Source: Citrobacter sp. wls619 (GTDB lineage Bacteria > Pseudomonadota > Gammaproteobacteria > Enterobacterales > Enterobacteriaceae). Taken from it: a stretch of 64,000 nucleotides of DNA. Below, piece after piece: positions 53,658 to 63,825 of this stretch (positions within the stretch are counted from its first letter, which is position 1; each line of letters opens with the position of its first letter). The position numbers were made by a program, and so were the translations under genes. A model generated the notes under the pieces. That model worked only from the letters and a program-made list of their open reading frames with translations, did not search any database and had not been told where the DNA came from. The stretch lies in assembly GCF_005281345.1 (NCBI RefSeq), contig NZ_SZXJ01000095.1, positions 310,001-374,000 of the forward strand. The letters run 5' to 3'.

Positions 53658-54488
53658 TTACTGCATCTCAGCTGAAAGCATCAGACGAATTACGCCAGCC
53701 GCACGAGCTGTTGGCAGCTTCAGGACCTGAGTCCAGAGATCCTGCACAATCTCACAGGCGATCTTCTCTTTGCCAATCCCTTTATTCGGGTCGGCCATAA
53801 TCTGAATGTCATCTCCATAGCGCTGTACCAGTCCGGGGCTGATCGCTTGTAAATCCTGCAGCGCCAGCTGTTTTTCTTCGGCCGTCACCGTATGTTTATC
53901 CGGGCCATAGGCGGCGCGCATCATTCCCATATCGCCCACCATCCGCCGACTCATAATCTCACGCGGGACAAGATGTACCGGGTTAATGCCCCCTTTCACC
54001 GCCGGAAACAGGAAACGGAAACATTCGTCATCACCCACCTTTTCCACCGCGGCAATCTGCTCGAGGTTAATCTTCATATACTCAATGACGTTAGCATCAG
54101 GTGCTTGCTGCAAACGTGCCATCTGTAGCTGAAGGATTTGCGGTTGTATGGCGTCGATAACCTGCTGCTCGCTTTTGCCCTCGTTCTTCATCTGCACGGC
54201 CTGGGTGATGATTTTTTGTGTTAGCGCAGGCTCCTGCTCCCTAATCACCTGAAACACCGGATTGGCGCGCATCGCCTTGTCAAACTTCTGCTCTTCGGTC
54301 AGTCCATATTCCGGGCTTTCACGCGGGATCAGGTAGTGCACATCAAAAATATTCCATGCAATAATCGCGACCACAAAAATCACCGCGCCGGAGATCTTGC
54401 CTACCCAGCCTTTTTTGCGAAACATGCCGACGACGATAGCAATCACCGCCCCGATATAGCCCGCCAACAGTACGTGTGCCCAGTTCAT
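53658..54488 (-). CDS. Unknown membrane-anchored protein in place of yjgN
   Basis: The 276-residue protein has two N-terminal hydrophobic segments (residues about 3-22 and 32-50) and then a soluble, helical domain with no family I know. In E. coli K-12 the neighbour of yjgM at this site is yjgN, a different membrane protein, so this gene is a local difference; related proteins are likely in Salmonella or Citrobacter. It stands alone between yjgM and miaE. Confidence 0.75.
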   Translation of the reverse strand: MNWAHVLLAGYIGAVIAIVVGMFRKKGWVGKISGAVIFVVAIIAWNIFDVHYLIPRESPEYGLTEEQKFDKAMRANPVFQVIREQEPALTQKIITQAVQMKNEGKSEQQVIDAIQPQILQLQMARLQQAPDANVIEYMKINLEQIAAVEKVGDDECFRFLFPAVKGGINPVHLVPREIMSRRMVGDMGMMRAAYGPDKHTVTAEEKQLALQDLQAISPGLVQRYGDDIQIMADPNKGIGKEKIACEIVQDLWTQVLKLPTARAAGVIRLMLSAEMQ

Positions 54489-54657
54489 TAACCATCCTTA
54501 TTCAAATCAATATGCATGTCGGGGATATATTTCCCCGTTGTGTGTTCTGATTATTACGGTAGAGACAATGGTTTTCCAGCCACCAGAATTTATCTGCAGG
54601 TATCAGGAAGAGGAGAGATGGCGCGGCAATCATGGCGAGCCGCGCCGGGACAGCGTA

Positions 54658-55416
54658 TTACGCGGGAACGCCGCTGTGAAAGCGGAATTCATCATCAGGA
54701 GACAGGATCAGCGATGCTTCCACTTCACCAAAGAATCGCACCCGGGCGCTGATGTCATCGGTTGAAATCTGCTGTGCCAGCGCCAGGTAATCCTGATAAT
54801 GGCGCGCTTCTGATCGCAGCAGCGACAGATAAAACGCCTGTAAATCCTCATCCAGGTACGGTGCCAGCGCCGCGAACCGTTCACAGGAGCGCGCCTCAAT
54901 GTAAGCCCCGCAAATGAGCTTATCAATCAGCGTTAATGGCTCGTGGGTGCGTACCTCTTTGAGCATGCCTTTGGCGTAACGGCTGGCGGTAATTTTGATG
55001 TAGGGGATGTTGCGGCTCATCATCGCCTCGCGCACCTGCCAGAAGTGATGCAGCTCTTCTTTGATCAGCAACACCATGCTGTCGATAAGCTTGCGCCCCC
55101 ACGGATCGTCGGTCTGCGGCATCACGCTTTTGCTGATCTGTTTATTCAGTGCAATAAAGTCAGGTTCCTCTCCCTCTCTGAACGCGAAGGCCTCGTAGGG
55201 TTTCAGCCAGTCCAGCAACGCCTGTGAACCGGCTTTGTCAGCAACATATTTACGCACCAACAGCATCGCTGTTTGCGCCGCTTTCAGCTCGCAGACGAGG
55301 TGATCGGTCAGTAACAGGGGAAGATTCGCCGGGTCCTGCGCTTTATCAAGCCATGCCTGGGGTGTTTTGCAGTGCAGAAAATTGAGGATTGGGGAGAGTA
55401 TTTGCGGGTAATCCAT
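54658..55416 (-). CDS. miaE: tRNA ms2io6A37 hydroxylase MiaE
   Basis: The non-haem di-iron monooxygenase hydroxylates the isopentenyl group of ms2i6A at position 37 of tRNAs reading UNN codons. The start is the ATG at 55416 after AAGGA; a frame to 55446 is longer than the family. Iron ligands are in KEELHHFWQVREAMM, ARSCERFAAL and SEARHYQDYL. The gene is known from Salmonella and absent from E. coli K-12, which helps place the organism. Confidence 0.95.
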   Translation of the reverse strand: MDYPQILSPILNFLHCKTPQAWLDKAQDPANLPLLLTDHLVCELKAAQTAMLLVRKYVADKAGSQALLDWLKPYEAFAFREGEEPDFIALNKQISKSVMPQTDDPWGRKLIDSMVLLIKEELHHFWQVREAMMSRNIPYIKITASRYAKGMLKEVRTHEPLTLIDKLICGAYIEARSCERFAALAPYLDEDLQAFYLSLLRSEARHYQDYLALAQQISTDDISARVRFFGEVEASLILSPDDEFRFHSGVPA

Positions 55417-55467
55417 ACGTTGTCCTTGCCCTACGGCAGCAAACACTGCCGTAGGTCAGCAGATGAC

Positions 55468-55893
55468 TTAGTGACGCACGCCGTCATCATCTTCGTCGAC
55501 GAAGTCTTCATCGTCGCCGTCTTCACCTTCTTCGCCGTTCGGGTCTTCGAAATAGGTGCCCCAACCGTCGTATTCCACATCATATTTTTCAGCCAGGTTC
55601 ATCAGTTGCTCAACCTGAGCGTCAATCAACTCGGCATTCAGAGCACATTCGCTCAGGATGTCACAGCAAATAACCGTGTCGCCTTCTTCCACTTCCAGCT
55701 CTTCCGGCTCGGTCACTTCATAACCCAGCTTGAAGGCTTCTACAGCCGCTTTTTCCAGGGTTTCAAAGTCGTCCGCGGAAAGGTGATGCTCGATGGTGTA
55801 CAGCGCGTCTGGATCGCTGCCATCTTCGAGTAACTCTTCAATAATCAAGCGCGTTTCTTCACGCTGTTCTTCCAGTAGTTCCGGGTTGGCCAT
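55468..55893 (-). CDS. rraB: RNase E inhibitor RraB
   Basis: The 141-residue protein binds RNase E and alters RNA degradosome composition. The start is the ATG at 55893 ([18 protein letters not shown]); a frame to 56007 reaches into the argI control region and is unlikely. The C-terminus is strikingly acidic (a run of Glu and Asp), as in E. coli RraB. It is divergent from argI. Confidence 0.95.
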   Translation of the reverse strand: MANPELLEEQREETRLIIEELLEDGSDPDALYTIEHHLSADDFETLEKAAVEAFKLGYEVTEPEELEVEEGDTVICCDILSECALNAELIDAQVEQLMNLAEKYDVEYDGWGTYFEDPNGEEGEDGDDEDFVDEDDDGVRH

Positions 55894-55990
55894 GGCTCGT
55901 TCCTCATAATGTCCTGCCGATACTCTTATTGTCACATACCGCTGACATTGCCTCCACCTTTCCAGGAAAGATTTGTTAAACAAGGTTGCA

Positions 55991-56029
55991 AATGAATAAA
56001 CATCCATATAAATTGAATTTTAATTCAAT
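55991..56029. promoter_or_regulatory. Two ARG boxes of argI
   Basis: Box 1 is AATGAATAAACATCCATA (55991-56008) and box 2 is ATTGAATTTTAATTCAAT (56012-56029), separated by three bases, the standard ArgR operator layout. Box 2 is almost a perfect palindrome. They should allow arginine-dependent repression of argI. Confidence 0.92.
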
Positions 56030-56056
56030 AAATGGCTTAAGCCATGCGAGGGAACC

Positions 56057-57061
56057 ATGTCTGCGTTTTATCAGAAGCACTTTTTGAAATTGCTCGATTT
56101 CACCTCTGCTGAACTCACGTCACTGCTCCAGCTCGCCGCGCAGCTGAAGGCAGATAAGAAAAACGGTACAGAGGTCGCTCAGCTCACCGGCAAAAATATT
56201 GCGCTCATCTTCGAAAAAGACTCAACCCGTACCCGTTGCTCTTTCGAAGTTGCCGCATACGATCAGGGCGCTCGCGTGACGTATCTCGGCCCAAGCGGTA
56301 GCCAGATAGGTCATAAAGAGTCGATCAAAGATACCGCCCGCGTGCTTGGCCGCATGTACGACGGTATTCAGTATCGGGGTCATGGTCAGGACGTTGTGGA
56401 AACGCTGGCAGAATTTGCCGGGGTGCCGGTATGGAACGGGTTAACCAACGAATTTCACCCCACCCAGTTGCTGGCGGATCTGTTAACTATGCAGGAACAT
56501 CTGCCGGGTAAAGCATTTAATGAGATGACGCTGGTCTACACCGGCGATGCCCGTAACAATATGGGTAACTCTATGCTGGAAGCCGCCGCGTTAACCGGGC
56601 TGGATCTGCGCCTGGTTGCCCCACAAGCCTGCTGGCCAGAGGAAAGCCTGGTCGCGGAATGCAAAGCGCTGGCGCAGAAAAATGGCGGCAATATTACGTT
56701 GACCGAAGACGTTGCCACAGGTGTAAAAGGTGCAGATTTCATCTATACCGACGTCTGGGTGTCAATGGGCGAAGCAAAAGAGAAGTGGGCCGAGCGCATT
56801 GCGCTGCTGCGTAACTATCAGGTCAATAGCGCGATGATGGCGTTGACCGGCAATCCGCAGGCGAAGTTCCTGCACTGCCTGCCCGCGTTTCATGACGATC
56901 AAACCACGCTTGGCAAACAAATGGCGCAGGAATACGGTCTGCACGGCGGTATGGAAGTGACCGATGAGGTCTTTGAATCCCCCGCCAGCATCGTATTCTC
57001 TCAAGCGGAGAACCGGATGCACACCATCAAAGCGGTGATGGTGGCGACACTGGCGAAATGA
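56057..57061 (+). CDS. argI: Ornithine carbamoyltransferase (anabolic)
   Basis: The 334-residue enzyme makes citrulline from ornithine and carbamoyl phosphate in arginine synthesis. The carbamoyl-phosphate motif STRTR is at residues about 56-60, and the ornithine loop [11 protein letters not shown] is present. Two ARG boxes lie just upstream, so ArgR represses it. A second, closely related enzyme sits in the arc operon at 60501. Sequence and place match argI. Confidence 0.97.
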   Translation: MSAFYQKHFLKLLDFTSAELTSLLQLAAQLKADKKNGTEVAQLTGKNIALIFEKDSTRTRCSFEVAAYDQGARVTYLGPSGSQIGHKESIKDTARVLGRMYDGIQYRGHGQDVVETLAEFAGVPVWNGLTNEFHPTQLLADLLTMQEHLPGKAFNEMTLVYTGDARNNMGNSMLEAAALTGLDLRLVAPQACWPEESLVAECKALAQKNGGNITLTEDVATGVKGADFIYTDVWVSMGEAKEKWAERIALLRNYQVNSAMMALTGNPQAKFLHCLPAFHDDQTTLGKQMAQEYGLHGGMEVTDEVFESPASIVFSQAENRMHTIKAVMVATLAK

Positions 57062-57069
57062 GGGCATAT

Positions 57070-57148
57070 GCCGGATGGCGATGCTAAGCATCGTATCCGG
57101 CCTACAACCGTGCTCCCGTAGGCCGGGTAAGACGAAGCCGCACCCGGC
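57070..57148. repeat. BIME between argI and tabA
   Basis: GCCGGATGGCGATGCTAAGC with TATCCGGCCTAC, then the inverted REP GTAGGCCGGGTAAGACGAAG with CACCCGGC. Confidence 0.85.
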
Positions 57149-57156
57149 AAGGACGC

Positions 57157-58282
<1,126 letters not shown>

Positions 58283-59503
58283 ATGGAAAAGCATTATGTC
58301 GGGTCTGAAATCGGTCAATTACGTAGCGTGATGCTACACCGCCCTAACCTCAGTTTAAAAAGGCTGACGCCATCAAATTGTCAGGAACTGCTTTTTGATG
58401 ATGTTCTTTCGGTAGAGCGTGCAGGAGAAGAGCATGACATATTCGCCAACACGTTGCGCGAACAGGGAATTGAGGTTCTGTTACTCACTGATTTATTGAC
58501 ACAAACCCTGGATATCCCCGATGCCAAAAGCTGGCTGCTGGACACACAAATCTCTGATTATCGCCTTGGCCCCGCTTTCGCCACGGATATTCGCGCCTGG
58601 CTTGCAGATATGCAGCATCGGGAACTTGCCCGGCATTTGAGCGGCGGGCTGACCTACGGAGAAATTCCTGCCTCAATCAAAAATATGGTAGTCGATACTC
58701 ACGATATTAATGACTTCATTATGAAGCCATTACCCAACCACTTATTTACCCGAGACACTTCATGCTGGATATATAACGGTGTATCCATTAATCCGATGGC
58801 AAAAACTGCGCGGCAACGAGAAACCAATAACCTGCGGGCGATCTACCGTTGGCACCCCCAATTTGCCGATGGTGAATTTATTAAATATTTCGGCGATGAA
58901 AATATTAATTACGACCACGCCACATTAGAAGGTGGAGATGTGCTGGTCATTGGTCGCGGCGCGGTTCTCATCGGTATGTCGGAACGTACAACGCCGCAGG
59001 GAATCGAGTTCCTTGCCCAGTCGCTATTCAACCATCGCCAGGCAGAACGCGTCATCGCGGTCGAACTGCCTAAACATCGCTCCTGCATGCATCTCGATAC
59101 CGTAATGACCCACATCGATATCGATACCTTCTCCGTCTACCCGGAAGTCGTGCGTCCTGATGTGCAGTGCTGGACCCTGACACCTGACGGGCGCGGCGGC
59201 CTGAAAAGGACGCCGGAAACTACGCTGCTCCATGCTCTCGAGAAAGCGCTTGGCCTCGACCACATTCGTCTGATCACCACCGGCGGCGATGCCTTCGAAG
59301 CTGAACGCGAACAGTGGAATGACGCCAACAACGTCCTGACGCTACGCCCCGGCGTAGTCGTGGGCTACGAGCGCAACATCTGGACCAACGAGAAATACGA
59401 CAAAGCAGGCATCACCGTTTTACCCATTCCTGGCGACGAACTTGGACGCGGACGCGGCGGCGCACGCTGTATGAGCTGCCCACTGGAACGCGACGGTATT
59501 TAA
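58283..59503 (+). CDS. arcA: Arginine deiminase
   Basis: The 406-residue enzyme hydrolyses arginine to citrulline and ammonia, the first step of the arginine deiminase pathway. Of two adjacent ATGs, the one at 58283 has better spacing (six bases) from AAGGA. Conserved elements are [29 protein letters not shown] and the C-terminal [12 protein letters not shown] with the nucleophilic cysteine. It leads arcA-arcC-arcB-arcD, with a nine-base gap to arcC. Expression is probably set by cAMP-CRP and an ArgR-type protein through the long upstream region. Confidence 0.97.
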   Translation: MEKHYVGSEIGQLRSVMLHRPNLSLKRLTPSNCQELLFDDVLSVERAGEEHDIFANTLREQGIEVLLLTDLLTQTLDIPDAKSWLLDTQISDYRLGPAFATDIRAWLADMQHRELARHLSGGLTYGEIPASIKNMVVDTHDINDFIMKPLPNHLFTRDTSCWIYNGVSINPMAKTARQRETNNLRAIYRWHPQFADGEFIKYFGDENINYDHATLEGGDVLVIGRGAVLIGMSERTTPQGIEFLAQSLFNHRQAERVIAVELPKHRSCMHLDTVMTHIDIDTFSVYPEVVRPDVQCWTLTPDGRGGLKRTPETTLLHALEKALGLDHIRLITTGGDAFEAEREQWNDANNVLTLRPGVVVGYERNIWTNEKYDKAGITVLPIPGDELGRGRGGARCMSCPLERDGI

Positions 59504-59512
59504 GGAAAAGTC

Positions 59513-60445
59513 ATGGAAAACAAACCTACCCTGGTTGTAGCTCTGGGCGGCAATGCATTGCTTAAACGCGGCGAGCCGCTGGAAGCTGACATCCAACGCA
59601 CGAATATTGAATTAGCGGCAAAGACTATCGCTCAGCTCACGCAGCAGTGGCGCGTGATCCTGGTACACGGCAATGGTCCCCAGGTTGGGCTTTTGGCGTT
59701 GCAAAACAGCGCGTATGCCAGCGTCACCCCCTATCCGCTCGACATTCTCGGCGCGGAAAGTCAGGGAATGATTGGCTATATGCTGCAACAGGCGCTGAAA
59801 AACCAGCTTCCACAGCGTGAAATTAGTGTGCTGCTGACTCAGGTTGAAGTCGATGCTCACGATCCGGCTTTCAGCAATCCTACCAAATATATCGGGCCGA
59901 TTTACGACGCCTCCCAGGCCAGCGCCTTGCAGGCGGAAAAAGGCTGGGTTTTCAAAGCTGATGGCAAAGCGTTCCGCCGCGTTGTGCCCTCTCCACAACC
60001 CAAACGTATCGTTGAAAGTGACGCTATTCGCACATTGATCGCCCGCGATCATTTGGTTATCTGCAACGGCGGCGGCGGTGTACCGGTGGTGGAAAAAGCC
60101 GATGGCTACCACGGTATTGAAGCGGTGATCGACAAAGATCTCTCCGCCGCCCTGCTCGCCAGCCAAATCCACGCCGATGCGCTGCTGATCCTGACCGACG
60201 CCGACGCCGTGTACCTCGACTGGGGCAAACCTACCCAGCGCCCGCTGGCCCAGGTCACGCCGGAACTGCTCGGCGAAATGCAATTCGACGCCGGTTCAAT
60301 GGGCCCCAAAGTCACCGCCTGCGCAGAATTTGTCTCTCGCTGTCACGCAATAGCAGGCATCGGCTCATTGGCTGACGGCCCGGCCATCCTCGCCGGCGAC
60401 AAAGGCACGCTCATTCGGCTCGAAACCACCGACGCAAACGCGTAG
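59513..60445 (+). CDS. arcC: Carbamate kinase
   Basis: The 310-residue enzyme converts carbamoyl phosphate and ADP to ATP, ammonia and CO2, the energy-yielding step of the pathway. [12 protein letters not shown] near the N-terminus, [10 protein letters not shown] and [10 protein letters not shown] are family signatures. It follows arcA by nine bases and is separated from arcB by a REP element. Confidence 0.96.
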   Translation: MENKPTLVVALGGNALLKRGEPLEADIQRTNIELAAKTIAQLTQQWRVILVHGNGPQVGLLALQNSAYASVTPYPLDILGAESQGMIGYMLQQALKNQLPQREISVLLTQVEVDAHDPAFSNPTKYIGPIYDASQASALQAEKGWVFKADGKAFRRVVPSPQPKRIVESDAIRTLIARDHLVICNGGGGVPVVEKADGYHGIEAVIDKDLSAALLASQIHADALLILTDADAVYLDWGKPTQRPLAQVTPELLGEMQFDAGSMGPKVTACAEFVSRCHAIAGIGSLADGPAILAGDKGTLIRLETTDANA

Positions 60446-60454
60446 GGCTTTTTT

Positions 60455-60482
60455 GCCGGATAGCGACGGCGCTTTATCCGGC
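60455..60482. repeat. Single REP between arcC and arcB
   Basis: GCCGGATAGCGACGGCGCTT followed by TATCCGGC forms one REP hairpin inside the arc operon. In mRNA it could stabilise the upstream arcAC segment. Confidence 0.8.
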
Positions 60483-60500
60483 CTACACAAGGACATTTTC

Positions 60501-61505
60501 ATGACTGTTAACCTGAAAAATCGCAATTTTCTCAAACTGCTTGACTACGCCCCAACGGAAATCCAGTACCTGATCGATCTGGCTATCGAGTTAAAAACGG
60601 CCAAAAAAGCCGGGCGCGAAAGACAGACGCTGGTGGGTAAAAATATCGCGCTGATCTTCGAAAAAACCTCAACCCGTACCCGCTGCGCCTTTGAAGTTGG
60701 CGCTTTCGATCAGGGCGCACAGGTAACCTACCTCGGTCCAAGCGGATCGCAGATCGGTCACAAAGAATCAATGAAAGATACCGCCCGCGTGCTAGGCCGC
60801 ATGTACGACGGCATTGAGTACCGCGGATACGGTCAGGAGATTGTGGAAGAGCTGGGGCAGTTCGCCGGGGTTCCGGTATGGAACGGGCTGACCAACGAAT
60901 TTCACCCTACGCAGATCCTCGCGGATCTGATGACCATGCTGGAACACGCGCCGGGTAAAACCTTGCCGGAGCTGAGCTTCGCTTATCTCGGCGACGCCCG
61001 CAATAACATGGGCAACTCGCTGATGGTAGGCGCAGCGAAAATGGGGATGGATATCCGTCTGGTCGCACCTAAATCCTTCTGGCCGGACGAGGCGCTGGTT
61101 GCCGAATGCCGTGAAATCGCCAGCGTGACTGGCGCACGTATTACGCTCACAGAGGATGTCGAGGAAGGCGTTTACGACGTCGATTTCCTCTACACCGATG
61201 TCTGGGTCTCGATGGGCGAACCCAAAGAAGCCTGGGCAGAACGCGTAAGTCTGATGACCCCCTATCAGATTAACCAGCGGGTCATCAACGCAACCGGTAA
61301 CCCCAATGTGAAATTTATGCACTGTCTGCCCGCCTTCCATAACGAGCACACAAAAGTTGGACGTGAAATTGAAGTGGCCTACGGCCTGAAAGGGCTTGAA
61401 GTCACGGAAGAGGTTTTTGAGTCAGCACATTCCATCGTCTTCGACGAAGCTGAGAACCGGATGCATACCATTAAAGCGGTAATGGTAGCGACCCTCGGCG
61501 ACTAA
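60501..61505 (+). CDS. arcB: Ornithine carbamoyltransferase (catabolic, arc operon)
   Basis: The 334-residue enzyme splits citrulline to ornithine and carbamoyl phosphate in the deiminase pathway. The start is the ATG at 60501 after AAGGA; a frame to 60453 runs through the REP. It closely resembles argI at 56057, sharing [18 protein letters not shown] and HCLPAFH, so the two arose from a gene duplication in this lineage or a related one. Direction of use is inferred from the operon. Confidence 0.94.
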   Translation: MTVNLKNRNFLKLLDYAPTEIQYLIDLAIELKTAKKAGRERQTLVGKNIALIFEKTSTRTRCAFEVGAFDQGAQVTYLGPSGSQIGHKESMKDTARVLGRMYDGIEYRGYGQEIVEELGQFAGVPVWNGLTNEFHPTQILADLMTMLEHAPGKTLPELSFAYLGDARNNMGNSLMVGAAKMGMDIRLVAPKSFWPDEALVAECREIASVTGARITLTEDVEEGVYDVDFLYTDVWVSMGEPKEAWAERVSLMTPYQINQRVINATGNPNVKFMHCLPAFHNEHTKVGREIEVAYGLKGLEVTEEVFESAHSIVFDEAENRMHTIKAVMVATLGD

Positions 61506-61560
61506 CCCCAGCGGGCATATGTCGCCAGACGGCATATGCTCAAGCTATCCGGAGAACATC

Positions 61561-62964
61561 ATGGGCAAATTCAAATTTCCCAGCGCATATACCATCCTGT
61601 TTATTCTCATTGCACTCGTCGCGGTTATGACCTGGATAGTCCCGGCAGGGAAATACCAGATGGCGATGAATGCCACTCTGGGCAAAGAAGTGCCGGTTGC
61701 CGGTACTTATGCCCCGACAGAGGCACATCCGCAAGGTTTTACCGCTGTACTGCTGGCGCCAATTGACGGTCTTTACAACCACGAAACCTATACCGCAGGC
61801 GCCATTGATGTGGCGTTGTTTGTCCTGATTATTGGTGGGTTTCTCGGCGTGGTAAACAAAACAGGCGCCATCGATGCAGGTATCGAGCGCGTGACGGTCA
61901 GGCTGAACGGTAAAGAGGAGTGGATGATCCCCATTCTGATGGGACTGTTCGCCGCTGGAGGTACGATTTACGGGATGGCAGAGGAGTCACTCCCTTTCTA
62001 CACATTGCTGGTTCCGGTAATGATGGCCGCACGCTTTGATCCGTTGGTTGCCGCCGCTACCGTTCTGCTCGGCGCGGGCATTGGCACACTCGGCTCGACA
62101 ATCAACCCTTTCGCAACGGTTATCGCGGCTAACGCCGCCGGGATCCCCTTCACCCAGGGCATGCTGATGCGCATTCTGCTGCTGGTCGTCGGCTATGTTA
62201 TCTGCGTGGTGTGGGTCATGCGCTATGCACGGAAAGTTCGCAGCCATCCTGAACTTTCCATCGTGGCAGATAAAATGGAGGAAAACCGCGTCCATTTTCT
62301 CGGTAGTCGCGCCAATGCCAATCTTGAATTCACAGCAACGCGTAAATGGATCCTGCTGATTTTCGCCGCTGCCTTTGCGGTGATGATCTATGGGGTGGCG
62401 GTGCTCGGTTGGTGGATGGCAGAAATTTCTGGGGTTTTTCTGGCATCTGCGATTATCGTCGGCGTTATCGCCCGCATGAGTGAGGAGGAATTTACTGGCA
62501 CATTCATTGACGGGGCACGTGACCTGCTTGGCGTCGCGCTAATTATCGGTATTGCACGCGGCATCGTGGTGGTGATGGATAACGGCATGATCACCCATAC
62601 TATTCTGCACAGCGCGGAAAATGTCGTCTCCGGACTTTCCACCACTATTTTCATCAATGTGACCTACTGGCTGGAAGTTTTGCTCTCTTTCCTGGTCCCT
62701 TCCTCTTCGGGCCTGGCGGTCCTCACCATGCCCATTATGGCCCCGCTGGCCGACTTCGCGCATGTCCCCAGGGATCTGGTCGTCACCGCGTATCAATCCG
62801 CTTCCGGCATTGTGAATCTGATTACGCCCACCTCAGCAGTTGTGATGGGCGGGTTGGCCATCGCCCGCGTTCCTTACGTGCGATACCTGAAATGGGTCGC
62901 ACCGCTCCTGCTCATTTTGACGTTACTGAACATGGCCGTCCTGAGTATCGGCGCGATGCTGTAG
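61561..62964 (+). CDS. arcD: YfcC/ArcD-like arginine-ornithine exchanger
   Basis: The 467-residue membrane protein belongs to the YfcC (DcuC-like, PF03606) transporter family, not to the APC-type ArcD of Pseudomonas. It has about twelve membrane segments; MAEESLPFYTLLVPVMMAAR and GAGIGTLGSTINPFATVIAA are conserved family stretches. The start is the ATG at 61561. As the last gene of the arc operon it most likely exchanges arginine for ornithine. A strong terminator follows. Confidence 0.88.
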   Translation: MGKFKFPSAYTILFILIALVAVMTWIVPAGKYQMAMNATLGKEVPVAGTYAPTEAHPQGFTAVLLAPIDGLYNHETYTAGAIDVALFVLIIGGFLGVVNKTGAIDAGIERVTVRLNGKEEWMIPILMGLFAAGGTIYGMAEESLPFYTLLVPVMMAARFDPLVAAATVLLGAGIGTLGSTINPFATVIAANAAGIPFTQGMLMRILLLVVGYVICVVWVMRYARKVRSHPELSIVADKMEENRVHFLGSRANANLEFTATRKWILLIFAAAFAVMIYGVAVLGWWMAEISGVFLASAIIVGVIARMSEEEFTGTFIDGARDLLGVALIIGIARGIVVVMDNGMITHTILHSAENVVSGLSTTIFINVTYWLEVLLSFLVPSSSGLAVLTMPIMAPLADFAHVPRDLVVTAYQSASGIVNLITPTSAVVMGGLAIARVPYVRYLKWVAPLLLILTLLNMAVLSIGAML

Positions 62965-62972
62965 CCCTTTTA

Positions 62973-62998
62973 GCCGTCGGATCCCGACGGCTTTTTTT
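62973..62998 (+). terminator. Terminator of the arc operon
   Basis: GCCGTCGG and CCGACGGC form a perfect 8-bp stem with a three-base loop, followed by seven T residues. Confidence 0.93.
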
Positions 62999-63109
62999 GA
63001 GCGCGCTCTCGTTTTTCTGCACAACCGCCCATTTGAGCCGTTATTGATACTGCAAATGTGGTGAATTTCGCCATCACATTGATACAAATGATAAATTTAG
63101 GGTGTATTT

Positions 63110-63589
63110 ATGAAGGAACTCGATGATTACTCGACCAAAGAGCAGAAACAACTGGCGATTTGTCAGCGCCTGATTACTGAAAAAAGCTACCTTTCCCAGG
63201 AAGCGCTTCGCCGCGATCTACAACACCATGGTTTTACCGGAATTAGCCAGTCCACGGTATCCCGTCTGCTGAAACTGCTCGGGGCGATAAAAATAAGAAA
63301 TACAAAAGGGCAAAAAATTTATTCTGTAAATCCGCAATCACGACCCGCTCCTGATGCTGCCCGATCAATTGCTGAAATGGTGGTCAGCGTGGAACACAAT
63401 AGCGAGTTTATCCTCATTCACACGGCAGCAGGTTATGGCCGTGCCGTTGCCAGAATCCTCGATTACCACGCGTTACCCGAGATTCTGGGTGTCATCGCTG
63501 GCAGCAGTATTGTCTGGGTTGCGCCGCGCGTCGTGCAGCGAACGGGGCTGGTGCACAAGCAGATTAACTATCTATTTAAAATGAATTAA
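63110..63589 (+). CDS. ArgR-family regulator with altered arginine site
   Basis: The 159-residue protein is a second ArgR. The N-terminal winged helix is YLSQEALRRDLQHHGFTGIS and QSTVSRLLKLLGAIKI; the C-terminal domain has the hexamer core. In E. coli ArgR the arginine contacts lie in GTIAGDD; here the same place reads G127-V-I-A-G-S132-S133, so both Asp residues are Ser. It may therefore bind arginine weakly or not at all. It follows the arc operon after a terminator, with its own promoter likely, and an ARG box overlaps its stop. It probably regulates arc genes, as related genes do in Salmonella. Confidence 0.9.
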   Translation: MKELDDYSTKEQKQLAICQRLITEKSYLSQEALRRDLQHHGFTGISQSTVSRLLKLLGAIKIRNTKGQKIYSVNPQSRPAPDAARSIAEMVVSVEHNSEFILIHTAAGYGRAVARILDYHALPEILGVIAGSSIVWVAPRVVQRTGLVHKQINYLFKMN

Positions 63590-63597
63590 AATTCATA
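63580..63597. promoter_or_regulatory. ARG box across the end of the ArgR-like gene
   Basis: AATGAATTAAAATTCATA contains a perfect TGAAT-N4-ATTCA palindrome, the inverse of argI box 2. It overlaps the stop of the ArgR-like gene and lies about 70 bases before the pyrBI TATAAT. No second box with three-base spacing is visible. Confidence 0.75.
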
Positions 63598-63634
63598 AGA
63601 ACCGTTTGCGGTGAATAAATTGTGCATTTTCCGC

Positions 63635-63662
63635 TTGATCCCATAACGGAGCTGAGTATAAT
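63635..63662 (+). promoter_or_regulatory. pyrBI promoter
   Basis: TTGATC (63635-63640) and TATAAT (63657-63662) are 16 bases apart and lie upstream of the leader peptide. Confidence 0.75.
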
Positions 63663-63687
63663 CGCGGACAATTTGCCGGGAGGATGT

Positions 63688-63789
63688 ATGGTTCAGTGTG
63701 TACGACATTTTGTCTTACCGCGTCTGAAAAAGGACGCTGGCCTGCCGTTTTTCTTTCCGTTGATCATCCATTCCGAGCCCCTCAATTGA
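63688..63789 (+). CDS. pyrL: pyrBI leader peptide PyrL
   Basis: The 33-residue peptide starts MVQCVRHFVLPRLKKDAG, exactly like E. coli PyrL, and continues through LPFFFPLIIHSEPLN. Translation coupled to transcription through the T-rich stretch decides whether the attenuator forms, so low UTP raises pyrB expression. The reading frame ends inside the attenuator loop at 63787; the K-12 peptide of 44 residues continues past it. GGGAGG precedes the ATG. Confidence 0.93.
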   Translation: MVQCVRHFVLPRLKKDAGLPFFFPLIIHSEPLN

Positions 63790-63803
63790 GGGGCTTTTTT
63801 TTT
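63777..63803 (+). terminator. pyrBI attenuator
   Basis: GCCCCTCAA and TTGAGGGGC form a 9-bp perfect stem with no unpaired loop bases in the drawn palindrome, followed by nine T residues, 23 bases before pyrB. Confidence 0.93.
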
Positions 63804-63825
63804 GCCCAGGCGTCAGGAGATAAAC

